The position numbers and the translations under genes were made by a program. From NCBI RefSeq assembly GCF_038446955.1, contig NZ_CP151803.1:1116001-1180000 (forward strand): a stretch of DNA of 64,000 bases, read 5' to 3'. This DNA is from Pedobacter sp. FW305-3-2-15-E-R2A2. GTDB taxonomy: Bacteria; Bacteroidota; Bacteroidia; Sphingobacteriales; Sphingobacteriaceae. A model generated the notes under the pieces. The model saw only the letters and a program-made list of their open reading frames with translations, was not told where the DNA came from and did no database searches. Below, piece by piece: positions 52,013-61,048 of the stretch (position 1 is the stretch's first letter; each line of letters begins with the position of its first letter).

Positions 52013-53488
52013 ATGAAACCAAATCTGATCAAATGCCTGGCTGCGCTGAAGATTTTGATGCTGTTGTATTGCTCAGCAAATGCACAATCTTATACTGCAG
52101 ACTGGAAAAGTCTGGACCAAAGGCCAGTTCCGGAATGGTTCAAGGATGCCAAGTTTGGCATTTTTATCACTTGGGGCCCTTATTCTGTCGCTGCTTACGC
52201 GCCAAAAGGGCAATATGCGGAGTGGTATCAGTACTGGTTGCAGACGAATGCATTTAACGGAGCGGTTGCGAAATACCATAAAGAAGTGTTCGGCGACCAA
52301 AGTTATTATGAGATGGCAAAAAGTTTTAAGGCTGAATTGTATCAGCCGGAGGAATGGGTAAAGCTGATTGAGCAATCGGGTGCAAAATATGTGGTGCCGG
52401 TAGCCAAACATCATGATGGTTTTTGCTGGTGGCCAAATAAATATGCGAATGAAACCTGGGGTTTCCCCTGGAATGCAAAGGATATGGGGCCAAAGCGCGA
52501 TCTGCTGGGAGAATTGTTTGCGGCTTTAAAAAAGACGCAGGTAAAGGCAGGAGTCTATTTCTCCTGGTACGAATGGTTTAATCCTTTATATAAATCCAAT
52601 CCCGAAAAATATGCATTGCAACATGCCATTCCACAGGCAAAGGATTTAATTGAAAGGTACCAACCAGAAGTCTTTTGGACAGATGGTGAGTGGGATCAGA
52701 CCGATACCACCTGGCATGCTACGGAATTCTTAAGCTGGCTTTATAATGAAAGCTCCATAAAGAAAACAGTCGTTACTTACGACCGTTATGGTAAAGGAAC
52801 GAGGTTTAAGCATGGCAGTGTTTATACGCCGGAATATCAACCGGATATGGAGTTCGGAGATCATTACTTTGAGGAAAGCCGGGGAATAGGATTCTCTTAT
52901 AGTTACAATAAGATGGAAGATGCCTGGGATTATAACTCCCCACAGATATTGGTATTGCTGTTGAGCGATCTGGTAAGTAGAGGAGGTAATCTTTTACTGG
53001 ATATCGGTCCGGATGGTTCGGGGAAAATCCCAGCCATTATGCAGGAAAGGCTATTGCAAATGGGCAGCTGGCTGAAAAAGAACGGAGAAGCGATCTATAA
53101 TACCCGAAGATGGGACAGGCCATGCCAGTGGAACGAGGGGAAGCGTGATTATAAACCCAAAAGAACACCTGGAGATTTTAAAGCAAATGGTGATTTTATG
53201 TTGAAAATGACCATAGACCCGGAGCCTGGGTATGCGGTAAAAGAATGCTTCTTTACCTGTAATCCGGCCAATAAGAAGGTCTATGCCATTTTACCAAAAT
53301 GGCCGGCGAATAATCGATTTATAATTAGAAAATTGAAAATGAAACCGAATAGCCTGGTTAGACTGATAGAAACAGGAGAATTGTTAAAATGGAAACAGGT
53401 AAAAGAGGATGTGGTTTTAACTTTCCCGGCATTTAATCCGGATCAGCACAAAAGCGAATATGCTTTTGCTGTAAGCATCACTATTTAG
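52013..53488 (+). CDS. Alpha-L-fucosidase, glycoside hydrolase family 29
   Basis: A 491-residue exported fucosidase, first gene of locus 2. Signal peptide to about SANA/Q (residue 25). GH29 motifs: KFGIFITWGPYSV (48-59), AKHHDGFCWW (131-140) and the nucleophile motif FWTDGEW with Asp224. A C-terminal beta domain follows. It has GQYAEWYQYWLQ, absent from the other GH29, and belongs to the branch with a TDGEW-type nucleophile motif. RraA follows after four bases, so it is translated from the same operon. Confidence 0.94.
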   Translation: MKPNLIKCLAALKILMLLYCSANAQSYTADWKSLDQRPVPEWFKDAKFGIFITWGPYSVAAYAPKGQYAEWYQYWLQTNAFNGAVAKYHKEVFGDQSYYEMAKSFKAELYQPEEWVKLIEQSGAKYVVPVAKHHDGFCWWPNKYANETWGFPWNAKDMGPKRDLLGELFAALKKTQVKAGVYFSWYEWFNPLYKSNPEKYALQHAIPQAKDLIERYQPEVFWTDGEWDQTDTTWHATEFLSWLYNESSIKKTVVTYDRYGKGTRFKHGSVYTPEYQPDMEFGDHYFEESRGIGFSYSYNKMEDAWDYNSPQILVLLLSDLVSRGGNLLLDIGPDGSGKIPAIMQERLLQMGSWLKKNGEAIYNTRRWDRPCQWNEGKRDYKPKRTPGDFKANGDFMLKMTIDPEPGYAVKECFFTCNPANKKVYAILPKWPANNRFIIRKLKMKPNSLVRLIETGELLKWKQVKEDVVLTFPAFNPDQHKSEYAFAVSITI

Positions 53489-53492
53489 AAAA

Positions 53493-54149
53493 ATGAAAAA
53501 TATAAAAGAACTCGCGGGACGTCTGGAAAAATGTTATACAGGAGCAGTATACGATGTCATGAGGAATATGGGGTATCCTGATCAGCTACTGCCCAATCAC
53601 ATTCGTCCCTTGAACCTGAAGCATAAAATTGCCGGCCCGGTATTCACCATTGAAGGAAAGATTGATCGGAGTCTGGACAAACACACTTCTTTGTTGAAAT
53701 GGTGTGAGATGTTATCTAAGGCACCTTCAGGACATATATTGGTTTGTCAGCCTAATGACGATACACTGGCACACATGGGCGAGTTGTCTGCAGAAACACT
53801 TACCTTTAAAGGAGTGAGAGGATACATTGTAGATGGCGGATGCAGGGATAGCTCGTTTATAGATCAGATTGGATTTCCGGTGTATTGCAGTTATTATACC
53901 CCAAGGGATGTGGTGTCTGTATGGTCGGCCACAGAATTGGGAGGCAAGATCAGCATCGGGGGAGTTCGCATCGTCAGTGGAGATTTTGTGCTGGCAGACA
54001 GGGATGGGATTATTATCATTCCTCAGGATCAGGTGTTAGCAGTAATCGAAAAAACAGAAGAAGTACTGATGACCGAGAATTTGGTGCGAAAAGCAATTTT
54101 ATCAGGGACAGATCCCGTAGATGCTTACTTGCAATTTAGAAAATTTTAA
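53493..54149 (+). CDS. RraA family protein, candidate 2-keto-3-deoxy-fuconate aldolase
   Basis: A 218-residue protein of the RraA/HMG-aldolase superfamily. The metal and substrate motif is present: GVRGYIVDGGCRDSSFI, with the G-x-x-R-D core of the pyruvate class II aldolases (HMG/CHA aldolase), unlike RraA proteins that lost it and inhibit RNase E. Its position between a fucosidase and a UxaA-type dehydratase suggests cleavage of 2-keto-3-deoxy-L-fuconate to pyruvate and L-lactaldehyde. That substrate is an inference. Two bases separate it from the next gene. Confidence 0.88.
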   Translation: MKNIKELAGRLEKCYTGAVYDVMRNMGYPDQLLPNHIRPLNLKHKIAGPVFTIEGKIDRSLDKHTSLLKWCEMLSKAPSGHILVCQPNDDTLAHMGELSAETLTFKGVRGYIVDGGCRDSSFIDQIGFPVYCSYYTPRDVVSVWSATELGGKISIGGVRIVSGDFVLADRDGIIIIPQDQVLAVIEKTEEVLMTENLVRKAILSGTDPVDAYLQFRKF

Positions 54150-54151
54150 AC

Positions 54152-54454
54152 ATGGCAAAACTTATCAAACTACATCCATTGGACAATGTTCTGATTGTTG
54201 TGGAAGAGATCGCCTCCGCAGAGCGATTGCTCATCAATGATAGCATAGTGTATGTTCCCGATGCCATTGCTATCGGGCATAAAGTTGCGGAAGTCTTTAT
54301 CGAAGCAGGAGAAAAGATCATTAAATATGGGGTGTCCATCGGTTCAGCGACGACAAAAATTGCGACAGGAATGCACGTTCATCTCCACAATATGAAGAGT
54401 GACTATATTCCTACTTATACCCTGGAGAAAGCCTTTAGAGAAACAAATGACTAA
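54152..54454 (+). CDS. UxaA family dehydratase, small SAF-domain subunit
   Basis: A 100-residue protein equal to the N-terminal (SAF) domain of altronate-type dehydratases: LIKLHPLDNVLIVVEEIASAERLL and GVSIGSATTKIATGMHVHLHNMKS, with the terminal VHLHN motif of the family. UxaA is often one chain; here, as in the Campylobacter fucose locus (cj0482/cj0483), it is split into two. It overlaps the large subunit by eight bases. Together they are a candidate L-fuconate dehydratase. Confidence 0.9.
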   Translation: MAKLIKLHPLDNVLIVVEEIASAERLLINDSIVYVPDAIAIGHKVAEVFIEAGEKIIKYGVSIGSATTKIATGMHVHLHNMKSDYIPTYTLEKAFRETND

Positions 54455-55652
54455 GCATATGCAATGGCAGGGCTATTTTAGAAAGGATGGCAGAAAAGGC
54501 ATCCGAAACTATATTTTGGTGGTTTATCTGGTAGAATGTGCACATCATGTTGCCAGAGAGATTGCCAGTCAGTTTAGAGAAGATGCGATTCAGCTGATTG
54601 GTTTTGCAGGATGTTATCCGAACGAATATGCAGACCGCATGATGAATGCCTTGTGTACACACCCAAATGTAGGCGGGGTGTTATTGGTTTCTCTTGGCTG
54701 TGAAAGTTTTAAAAAGAAAAGCCTGGAGGAAAATATCCGGGCTTCAGGGAGGCCTGTGAACACGGTGGTGATTCAGGAAGCCGGTGGCACAAAAAAAGCC
54801 ATAACGGAAGGACTGATGTGGCTGCAGGAGACCATTCCCGTTGTTGCAGCTGTACCTCGGATAAGCATGACAGTTGATGAACTAATCGTAGGGACGATCT
54901 GCGGTGGGAGTGATGCGACCAGTGGTATGACTGCAAATCCGGCGGTAGGCCGGGCTTTCAATAAGTTGGTAGCCAACAAAGGAATTGCCATGTTTGAAGA
55001 AACCGGAGAAATGATTGGTCTGGAAGAAATCATGAGTAGCAGGGCTGTTAATCCGGAGCTTGCAGCTGTACTGAAAGCATCGGTGGAAAAGGCTGCCAGG
55101 TATTATACTTTAATGGGGCATGGCAGTTTTGCCCCGGGAAATGCAGAAGGGGGATTAACGACCATTGAAGAAAAGTCGATGGGTGCCTATTGTAAAAGTG
55201 GAGATTCCCCGATTAACGGATTGATTAAACCCGGCGACAGGCCCACTAAGCCTGGCCTGTACCTCATGGACGTGGTGCCGGACGGAGATCCGAAATTTGG
55301 TTTTCCAAATATTAATGATAACGTTGAAATTGCAGAAATGATTGCCAGTGGTTGTCACACGATTCTCTTTACTACAGGAAGAGGCTCTGTGGTGGGTTCT
55401 GCCATTTCCCCGGTGATCAAAATCTGTGCAAATCCGCAGACTTATCAACGGATGTCGGATGATATGGACATTAACGCAGGTTTGGTGTTGACCGGAAGCA
55501 CAACAATTGACGAGGTCGGTGACGATATTTTCGAAAGTATCCTGCTGGTGGCGGCGGGAAGAAAGACCTGTTCTGAGGAACTGGGACACCAGGAATTCAT
55601 ATTAACTTATAAAACTTTTACCCCGATTGGCCCTGCTTGTCTGCCTGCCTGA
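54447..55652 (+). CDS. UxaA family dehydratase, large subunit
   Basis: 401 residues from the ATG at 54447 (MTKHMQWQGYFRKDGRKG). The open frame extends to 54399 but that part overlaps the small subunit without homology. The family motifs are GYFRKDGRKGIRNYILVVYLVE at the start, GGSDATSGMTANPAVGRAFN and MDVVPDGDPKFGFPN, plus a conserved Cys in LVSLGCESF. UxaA enzymes dehydrate sugar acids such as altronate and galactarate. In this context the likely substrate is L-fuconate. It ends 21 bp before the FucP-like permease. Confidence 0.9.
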   Translation: MTKHMQWQGYFRKDGRKGIRNYILVVYLVECAHHVAREIASQFREDAIQLIGFAGCYPNEYADRMMNALCTHPNVGGVLLVSLGCESFKKKSLEENIRASGRPVNTVVIQEAGGTKKAITEGLMWLQETIPVVAAVPRISMTVDELIVGTICGGSDATSGMTANPAVGRAFNKLVANKGIAMFEETGEMIGLEEIMSSRAVNPELAAVLKASVEKAARYYTLMGHGSFAPGNAEGGLTTIEEKSMGAYCKSGDSPINGLIKPGDRPTKPGLYLMDVVPDGDPKFGFPNINDNVEIAEMIASGCHTILFTTGRGSVVGSAISPVIKICANPQTYQRMSDDMDINAGLVLTGSTTIDEVGDDIFESILLVAAGRKTCSEELGHQEFILTYKTFTPIGPACLPA

Positions 55653-55673
55653 TCCTTCAAATCGATTTTATCT

Positions 55674-56963
55674 ATGGAATTAACAACTTCGGAAAGCATC
55701 TCTCATCAAAAAGAAAAAAGAAAAGTGTTTTTAGGAGGTACCATTCTGGTAATCAGCTTATTTTTTCTCTGGGCACTCACCGCTAATTTGCTGCCAATAT
55801 TGATTCCTCACTTAAAAAAGGCCTGTCAGCTGAGCGTTCTTGAGTCTTCTCTGATCGATTCTGCGTATTGGATCGCCTATTTTGTGATTGCAATCCCTGC
55901 AGGGCTGGTCATGAAAAGGTTTGGGTATAAAAAAGCCATTATTACGGGACTGCTGCTGGCTGCTATCGGCGCCTTCTTATTTTACCCTGCCGCAGAATCA
56001 AGGTCCTTTGTGTTTTTTCTGTTTGCATTGTTCGTTCTTGCCTCAGGAATGACCTTTCTGGAAACTTCGGCGAACCCATTTATGACGATTTTAGGAGATC
56101 CTGCCACTGCATCCGGCCGACTGAACTTTGCACAGGCATTTAACGGATTAGGCGCTTTTATCGCCTCCATGTTTCTCAGCAAGCTGATCATCGGTAAAGA
56201 ACTGAAAACCGGGGCTGAACTGGATCTTTTGTCGCCGGAAGCATTGGATAATTATTATTCTATACTTTTTCATAAACTTAAATTTCCATACCTCATGATT
56301 GGGGGGATTCTGGTGATGGTGGCTATATTATTTATGCTGACCAAGTTCGCCGTAGATCATACGGGCAGAAAAGATGGACCTGAGAAAAGGATCTCCCTTA
56401 CTGCACAACCTCAGTTGTTAACCGGGATTATTACCCAGTTCTTTTATGTAGGTGCGCAGGTTTGTGTCTCCAGTTTTTTTATTCTTTATGCAACTTCTGT
56501 ATCCGGAATGACGGAGTATGAGGCTACAAATTATCTTGGCCTGCTGTTATTGAGTTTTATGCTGGGCAGGTATTGGGGAACATTTATCATGAAATATGTA
56601 GCAGCAGCGAAGTTACTTTGGATCTATGCATTGATCAGCGTGGCGCTGATGTTATTTATTGTACTGATCGGAGGTAAAGCATCTTTATGGGCATTTATTT
56701 CCCTGGAGTTTTTCATGTCCATCATGTATCCTACCATTTTTGCATTGGCAATTAAAGACCTTGGGGAGGAGACCCCCATAGGTTCTTCTTATATGGTGAT
56801 GGCAATTATTGGCGGAGCCGTATTTCCGCCGATACTGGGTTATTTGTCGGACTTAACGGGAAGCATTCGTATGGCTTATATAGTACCTTTGATGTGTTTT
56901 ATACCTGTTGTTTATTTTGGATGGCAACAGCACAGGAAGCTCAAATTAAACCGGGGGTATTAA
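55674..56963 (+). CDS. fucP: FucP-like MFS sugar permease
   Basis: A 429-residue twelve-helix permease of the FHS family. The start FLWALTANLLPILIPHLKKACQLSVLESSLIDSAYWIAYF and the motif ASGMTFLETSANPF (Glu130) are the FucP landmarks. Compared from memory with E. coli FucP, Glu130 equals the conserved Glu135, but the residue aligned with Asp46 is Pro41 here. It ends the GH29-RraA-UxaA operon and should import L-fucose; this differs from the SSS symporter of locus 1. Confidence 0.88.
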   Translation: MELTTSESISHQKEKRKVFLGGTILVISLFFLWALTANLLPILIPHLKKACQLSVLESSLIDSAYWIAYFVIAIPAGLVMKRFGYKKAIITGLLLAAIGAFLFYPAAESRSFVFFLFALFVLASGMTFLETSANPFMTILGDPATASGRLNFAQAFNGLGAFIASMFLSKLIIGKELKTGAELDLLSPEALDNYYSILFHKLKFPYLMIGGILVMVAILFMLTKFAVDHTGRKDGPEKRISLTAQPQLLTGIITQFFYVGAQVCVSSFFILYATSVSGMTEYEATNYLGLLLLSFMLGRYWGTFIMKYVAAAKLLWIYALISVALMLFIVLIGGKASLWAFISLEFFMSIMYPTIFALAIKDLGEETPIGSSYMVMAIIGGAVFPPILGYLSDLTGSIRMAYIVPLMCFIPVVYFGWQQHRKLKLNRGY

Positions 56964-57117
56964 CAGTATTTCTTATGATGTGGTCTTTTGGAACAATTTA
57001 TGGATAGTCATCTGATGTGGCATATGTGAAATCATTACCGGAAATGATGACGCTGCTGATTATAAAATTTATATTGCGGAATTCCAATTCAAATCAGGAT
57101 AGAAAGGCGATAAACCT

Positions 57118-58737
57118 ATGATGGAAAACCAAAAGAAAAAACTCAAAAGAACAGTATCACTGGTCAGAATACTGGCCAAATATGGGTTTGGAGAGTTGCT
57201 CAATTATACCAATAATCAGGTGGAAGGAGAGATCTCTTCCCTCAGCGTTTACGAACGCATCAGGATGGCGCTGGAAGAACTGGGCCCTACTTATGTGAAA
57301 TTCGGACAGGCATTCAGCAGCAGGGAAGATCTTTTACCTATGGAAATGATCCTGGAACTCCGGAAGTTACAGGATAATGTAGAGGTGAAAATAATGGATA
57401 TCTCAGCCTTACTGAAATCGGATCTGGATATTGATCCTGAAGAGTTCTTTGCGCAGATTGATCCCGAACCTTTTGCCTCCGCCTCTATTGCTCAGGTGTA
57501 TCAGGCGACACTGAAAAACGGACAAAAGGTGATCTTAAAGATCAAACGTCCCGGAATCAGGGAGGTGGTGGCCTCAGATATGCTGATCATGAAAGATATC
57601 GCGAAACTGCTGGTCAATTATAGCGAAGCATTCCGGAGGATCAACCTTGTGGAAGTTCTGGCGGCATTTGAAAAATCTATTGTCCAGGAATTATCCTTTC
57701 TTAATGAACTGGCTAACATTAATCGATTTTCAGGGAATTTCAAAGGCAATACCTCCATCTACCTGCCCACAGTTTATCCGGAGCTTTCCAACGACAATAT
57801 CCTGTGCATGGAGTTTTTGGATGGCGTTAAAATAAGTGAAGCACTCCTTTCTATGGGCCTGGAGCCTGCTGCAATTGCCAGAAAAGGACTTGACCTTTAC
57901 CTGGTCCAGGTCTTGGAACATGGCTTCTTCCATGCAGATCCGCATCCGGGAAACCTGTTGGTGCTCAAAAACGGGCAGATTGCCTTTATTGATTTTGGTT
58001 CGATGGGAAGCCTCACCCCGATAGAAAAAGAAATGCTCGAAGACTTTGTTTCCTATTTCATGGCCCAGGATGCAAAGCGTTTAATTGCAATTATGAAAAA
58101 GATGGCGATCCGCTTCAACGTGACGGATGAAAGTCAACTGGAAAAAGATATCCATGGCTTCTTTGACCTGCTGGACGGGGCCTCACTGGAAGAAATGGAC
58201 ATCAAAGAAGTATTGGGTAAGTTTTCAGGGATTCTGAATAACAATGAAATATTGATGCCAGACCACCTTTATCTGCTGGTTCGGGGAATTGTGCTCATCG
58301 AAGGAATTGGCCGTGCCCTTGTTCCCGATCTGAATATCATTGAGAGCCTGCGTCCTTATATCTTAAAAATAGCTTTTCGTAAACTGAGCCCTGAGGAGTT
58401 GAAGAAAAGTGGATTGAAGCTGTTGAGAACACTGACCGAAGCTTTGAAAACCATGCCCGATGAGGTACAGTCGGTGCTGAGTAAACTGAATAACGGGGAG
58501 TTAAAAATCCAACAGGAAGTACAGGGTTTACCAGCCTTGAAAAAGACAATGAACCAGGGAATGAACAGGATGGTGATGGCCATCCTGATGGGGGGCTTGC
58601 TGATCAGTTCGGCGATCTTGATTTTAGCCGATAAGCCACCTAAATTTAACGGAATACCTGTTCTTGCTTTATTAGGTTTCCTAATAAGTATTATCTTAGG
58701 CCTGGGAATTTTAATCTCTTCCCGTTCTAAAAATTAA
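57118..58737 (+). CDS. UbiB/AarF (ABC1) family atypical kinase
   Basis: A 539-residue ABC1 kinase-like protein. Motifs are the N-terminal KxGQ-type segment (YVKFGQAFSSREDLLP), ASIAQVYQATLKNGQKVILKIKRPG (nucleotide-binding, with the family's alanine-rich loop), HADPHPGNLLV and IDFGSMG. Two hydrophobic segments at the C-terminus (about 485-505, 514-532) anchor it. In E. coli UbiB assists ubiquinone synthesis; in Bacteroidota it probably serves menaquinone or lipid transport. Single unit. Confidence 0.93.
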   Translation: MMENQKKKLKRTVSLVRILAKYGFGELLNYTNNQVEGEISSLSVYERIRMALEELGPTYVKFGQAFSSREDLLPMEMILELRKLQDNVEVKIMDISALLKSDLDIDPEEFFAQIDPEPFASASIAQVYQATLKNGQKVILKIKRPGIREVVASDMLIMKDIAKLLVNYSEAFRRINLVEVLAAFEKSIVQELSFLNELANINRFSGNFKGNTSIYLPTVYPELSNDNILCMEFLDGVKISEALLSMGLEPAAIARKGLDLYLVQVLEHGFFHADPHPGNLLVLKNGQIAFIDFGSMGSLTPIEKEMLEDFVSYFMAQDAKRLIAIMKKMAIRFNVTDESQLEKDIHGFFDLLDGASLEEMDIKEVLGKFSGILNNNEILMPDHLYLLVRGIVLIEGIGRALVPDLNIIESLRPYILKIAFRKLSPEELKKSGLKLLRTLTEALKTMPDEVQSVLSKLNNGELKIQQEVQGLPALKKTMNQGMNRMVMAILMGGLLISSAILILADKPPKFNGIPVLALLGFLISIILGLGILISSRSKN

Positions 58738-58942
58738 GACTTATAATAAAAATATATTGCCTGGCCATCTGTAAAAGGGCAGGGCTCCATGGCTGGCTTC
58801 TTCCCTGGTATTTAAGACGGTCCATGCAGCAGAAGGGAAAGCTGTTTTTAACTGTCTGGGCGGAACAATAAAGTTGAGATTGCGGCATCCGATGCAAATC
58901 GAAAAGCAATTGAAAGTGTAAAATCAAAAGAAATTTATAGAG

Positions 58943-59554
58943 ATGAAGGAGATATTCGACGCAAAAAAAGACTACGTACTGGAAGATGATTATGCCTTGT
59001 TAAGGCCACTGAATTCTGTAGATTTTGAGCAGTTAAAGACTTTCGGAATCAATGAACCCGAATTGTGGAAATTCACTTTACAGAATGCGGGCAGCGAAGA
59101 AGGAATGCGTGGGTATCTGGAAACGGCATTGGAACGAAGGGAAAAGGGAACAAGCTATCCCTTCATTGTGTTCGACAAAACTAAAAACGAGTATGCCGGT
59201 TCTACGAGGTTATATGATATTGATGTGGCCAATAAGAATTTGTCGCTGGGCTATACCTGGTATGGAAAGAATTTCCAGGGAACAGGCCTTAACAAACATT
59301 GTAAATACCTGCTTTTTGAATTTATATTTGAACAATTAGAGTTTGAACGCGTAGAGTTCAGATTAGACAGTGACAATGAAAGAAGTATGCGGGCGATCAA
59401 AAGCCTGGGTTGTACTTTTGAAGGAGTCCTGAGAAATAACGGATATAGAATTGATGGAACGAGGAGAAACTCCTCGGTGCTGAGCATCCTGAAAAATGAA
59501 TGGCTGGAGTCTAAGAAAGACTTGCTAAGAAGCAAAATAAATGACGATAAATAA
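58943..59554 (+). CDS. GNAT family N-acetyltransferase (RimJ/RimL type)
   Basis: A 203-residue acetyltransferase: YALLRPLNSVDFEQLKTFGI at the start, the CoA region LSLGYTWYGKNFQGTGLNKHCKYLLFEF and EFRLDSDNERSMRAIKSLGC. This order fits ribosomal-protein or antibiotic acetyltransferases of the RimL type. The substrate is unknown. It overlaps the next GNAT by 14 bases, so the two are co-translated. Confidence 0.92.
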   Translation: MKEIFDAKKDYVLEDDYALLRPLNSVDFEQLKTFGINEPELWKFTLQNAGSEEGMRGYLETALERREKGTSYPFIVFDKTKNEYAGSTRLYDIDVANKNLSLGYTWYGKNFQGTGLNKHCKYLLFEFIFEQLEFERVEFRLDSDNERSMRAIKSLGCTFEGVLRNNGYRIDGTRRNSSVLSILKNEWLESKKDLLRSKINDDK

Positions 59555-60443
59555 TAAGAAATATACCTGGCTGATCCAGTATCAGAAGGAGGAGGTATGG
59601 AGGGAAAGCTTTAATTCACTCACAAGAAAAACTTATCGCTTTGATTTCGAAAAGTGGTACCAAAGCGGATATTGGGACGACAGCTGTATTTTGTACAGTC
59701 TTGCGGAGGGAGATAAAGTGGTTTCTAATGTGACGGTAAATGTCATCCGTTTTACCGTACTCGGAGTAGAGAAAAAATTTATGCAGATCGGTACGGTAAT
59801 GACTGATCCTGAGTATAGAAAGCAGGGATTAAGTCGCCTGTTGATGGAAAAGGTCATGCTGGACTGGCAGGATAACTGCGACATGATTTACCTGTTTGCC
59901 AATGATGCGGTATTGGATTTCTATCCTAAGTTCGGCTTTGTTCCTGTAAATGAATACCAGGCCGTTTATAAGTTGAAAGAAGTCGAACAGGGACCTGCAT
60001 TCAGAACAATGGATATGGAGGATGCGGACGACAGAGACTTACTTTTTCATACCGCAGAAAAGGCAGTTCCGTTATTTAAGATTTCAATGAAGGATAATGC
60101 CGGACTGGTGATGTTTTATGCGCATTATTTTGATCCGTTCAGCGTAAGCGATTTCCTTTATTATATGGCAGATCTAAAGGCAGTGGTCGTTGCTGAATAT
60201 GAAAACGAAAACCTGATCCTGCACGATATCCTGGCACCTGCAAAGGTAGATGTCAAAACGGTCATTCATGCCATGGCCCGGGAAAATACCAGGGAGGTTA
60301 TCTTGAAATTTATCCCTGAAAATACGGAGGATTATGAAATCAGTCTTTATAAAGAAGACAATTCCACCCTTTTTGTTCAGGCTGACTGCAGCAAGTTATT
60401 TGAAGACCATCAATTGATTTTCCCCTTGCTCTCCCATACCTAA
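59541..60443 (+). CDS. GNAT family N-acetyltransferase (Eis-like)
   Basis: A 300-residue protein with an N-terminal GNAT domain: KKFMQIGTVMTDPEYRKQGLSRLLMEKVM and MIYLFANDAVLDFYPKFGFVPVNEY, followed by a 140-residue C-terminal domain with a second GNAT-like fold. The two-domain size suggests an Eis-type acetyltransferase. The substrate is unknown. The 14-base overlap with the upstream gene suggests a functional pair. Confidence 0.9.
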   Translation: MTINNKKYTWLIQYQKEEVWRESFNSLTRKTYRFDFEKWYQSGYWDDSCILYSLAEGDKVVSNVTVNVIRFTVLGVEKKFMQIGTVMTDPEYRKQGLSRLLMEKVMLDWQDNCDMIYLFANDAVLDFYPKFGFVPVNEYQAVYKLKEVEQGPAFRTMDMEDADDRDLLFHTAEKAVPLFKISMKDNAGLVMFYAHYFDPFSVSDFLYYMADLKAVVVAEYENENLILHDILAPAKVDVKTVIHAMARENTREVILKFIPENTEDYEISLYKEDNSTLFVQADCSKLFEDHQLIFPLLSHT

Positions 60444-60447
60444 AGTA

Positions 60448-60753
60448 TCAATAACTGGGTTCAGTCGAAATCAGGTTCTCATCAACCTCCTTCAATAATC
60501 TGGCCTGGAAAGCATCTTCGTTGAATTCCTCTAAGCTGACATCCATATTCAGATACTTGCCGTAAAAACTCTTTACAAGTATTTTTACACGATCCGGATG
60601 GTCATCTTTATGGCCTCCGGGAATATCGGAATACTTGTCGATATGACAAACGTATAGATAATGGTTGCCATTGTATTCAAAGCTTTTAATCTTGGAATCT
60701 AATTTATTAGGGTCAACTTCTAAGTGTACTCCAGGTTTGTCTTCAGTTTTCAT
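60448..60753 (-). CDS. Small hypothetical protein
   Basis: 101 residues from the ATG at 60753; an upstream in-frame ATG at 60792 adds 13 residues. The sequence KPGVHLEVDPNKLDSKIKSFEYNGNHYLYVCHIDKYSDIPGGHKD and the C-terminal LNMDVSLEEFNEDAFQARLLKEV are soluble and acidic. No family known to me. It is convergent with the Eis-like GNAT gene. Confidence 0.62.
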   Translation of the reverse strand: MKTEDKPGVHLEVDPNKLDSKIKSFEYNGNHYLYVCHIDKYSDIPGGHKDDHPDRVKILVKSFYGKYLNMDVSLEEFNEDAFQARLLKEVDENLISTEPSY

Positions 60754-60893
60754 AAAGCGAATGTACTTATTAATATGATAGCTGTTGGTCATCCGCTTTT
60801 TCTATCTCATCTTGGTGGGTATCCATGCAAAATAGCATAACCTTATCCAGAAGACTGTTCTGTATCTTGTGCTTACCATATCGTAGGGCAACA

Positions 60894-60937
60894 GGCTCTA
60901 TATTCGGTGTATCCAGGGTCTATACTCGGTGCCTACC
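60894..60937. repeat. Imperfect tandem repeat, two 22-bp units
   Basis: Two copies with period 22 (60894-60915 and 60916-60937). Shared core CTATAyTCGGTG; about 15 of 22 positions agree. It lies 110-155 bp before the DUF6266 gene in the 256-bp gene-free stretch 60793-61048, which holds nothing else I can name. Confidence 0.5.
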
Positions 60938-61048
60938 CGCTTAAGAGCGTGTAAACAGCGGCTAAGCTACGGGTAAACACCTGGTTAGAAATGAATTAGC
61001 CCCAAAGGAGTTATTGGATTGGTATGACGTTAATTTAAATCAAGTATT

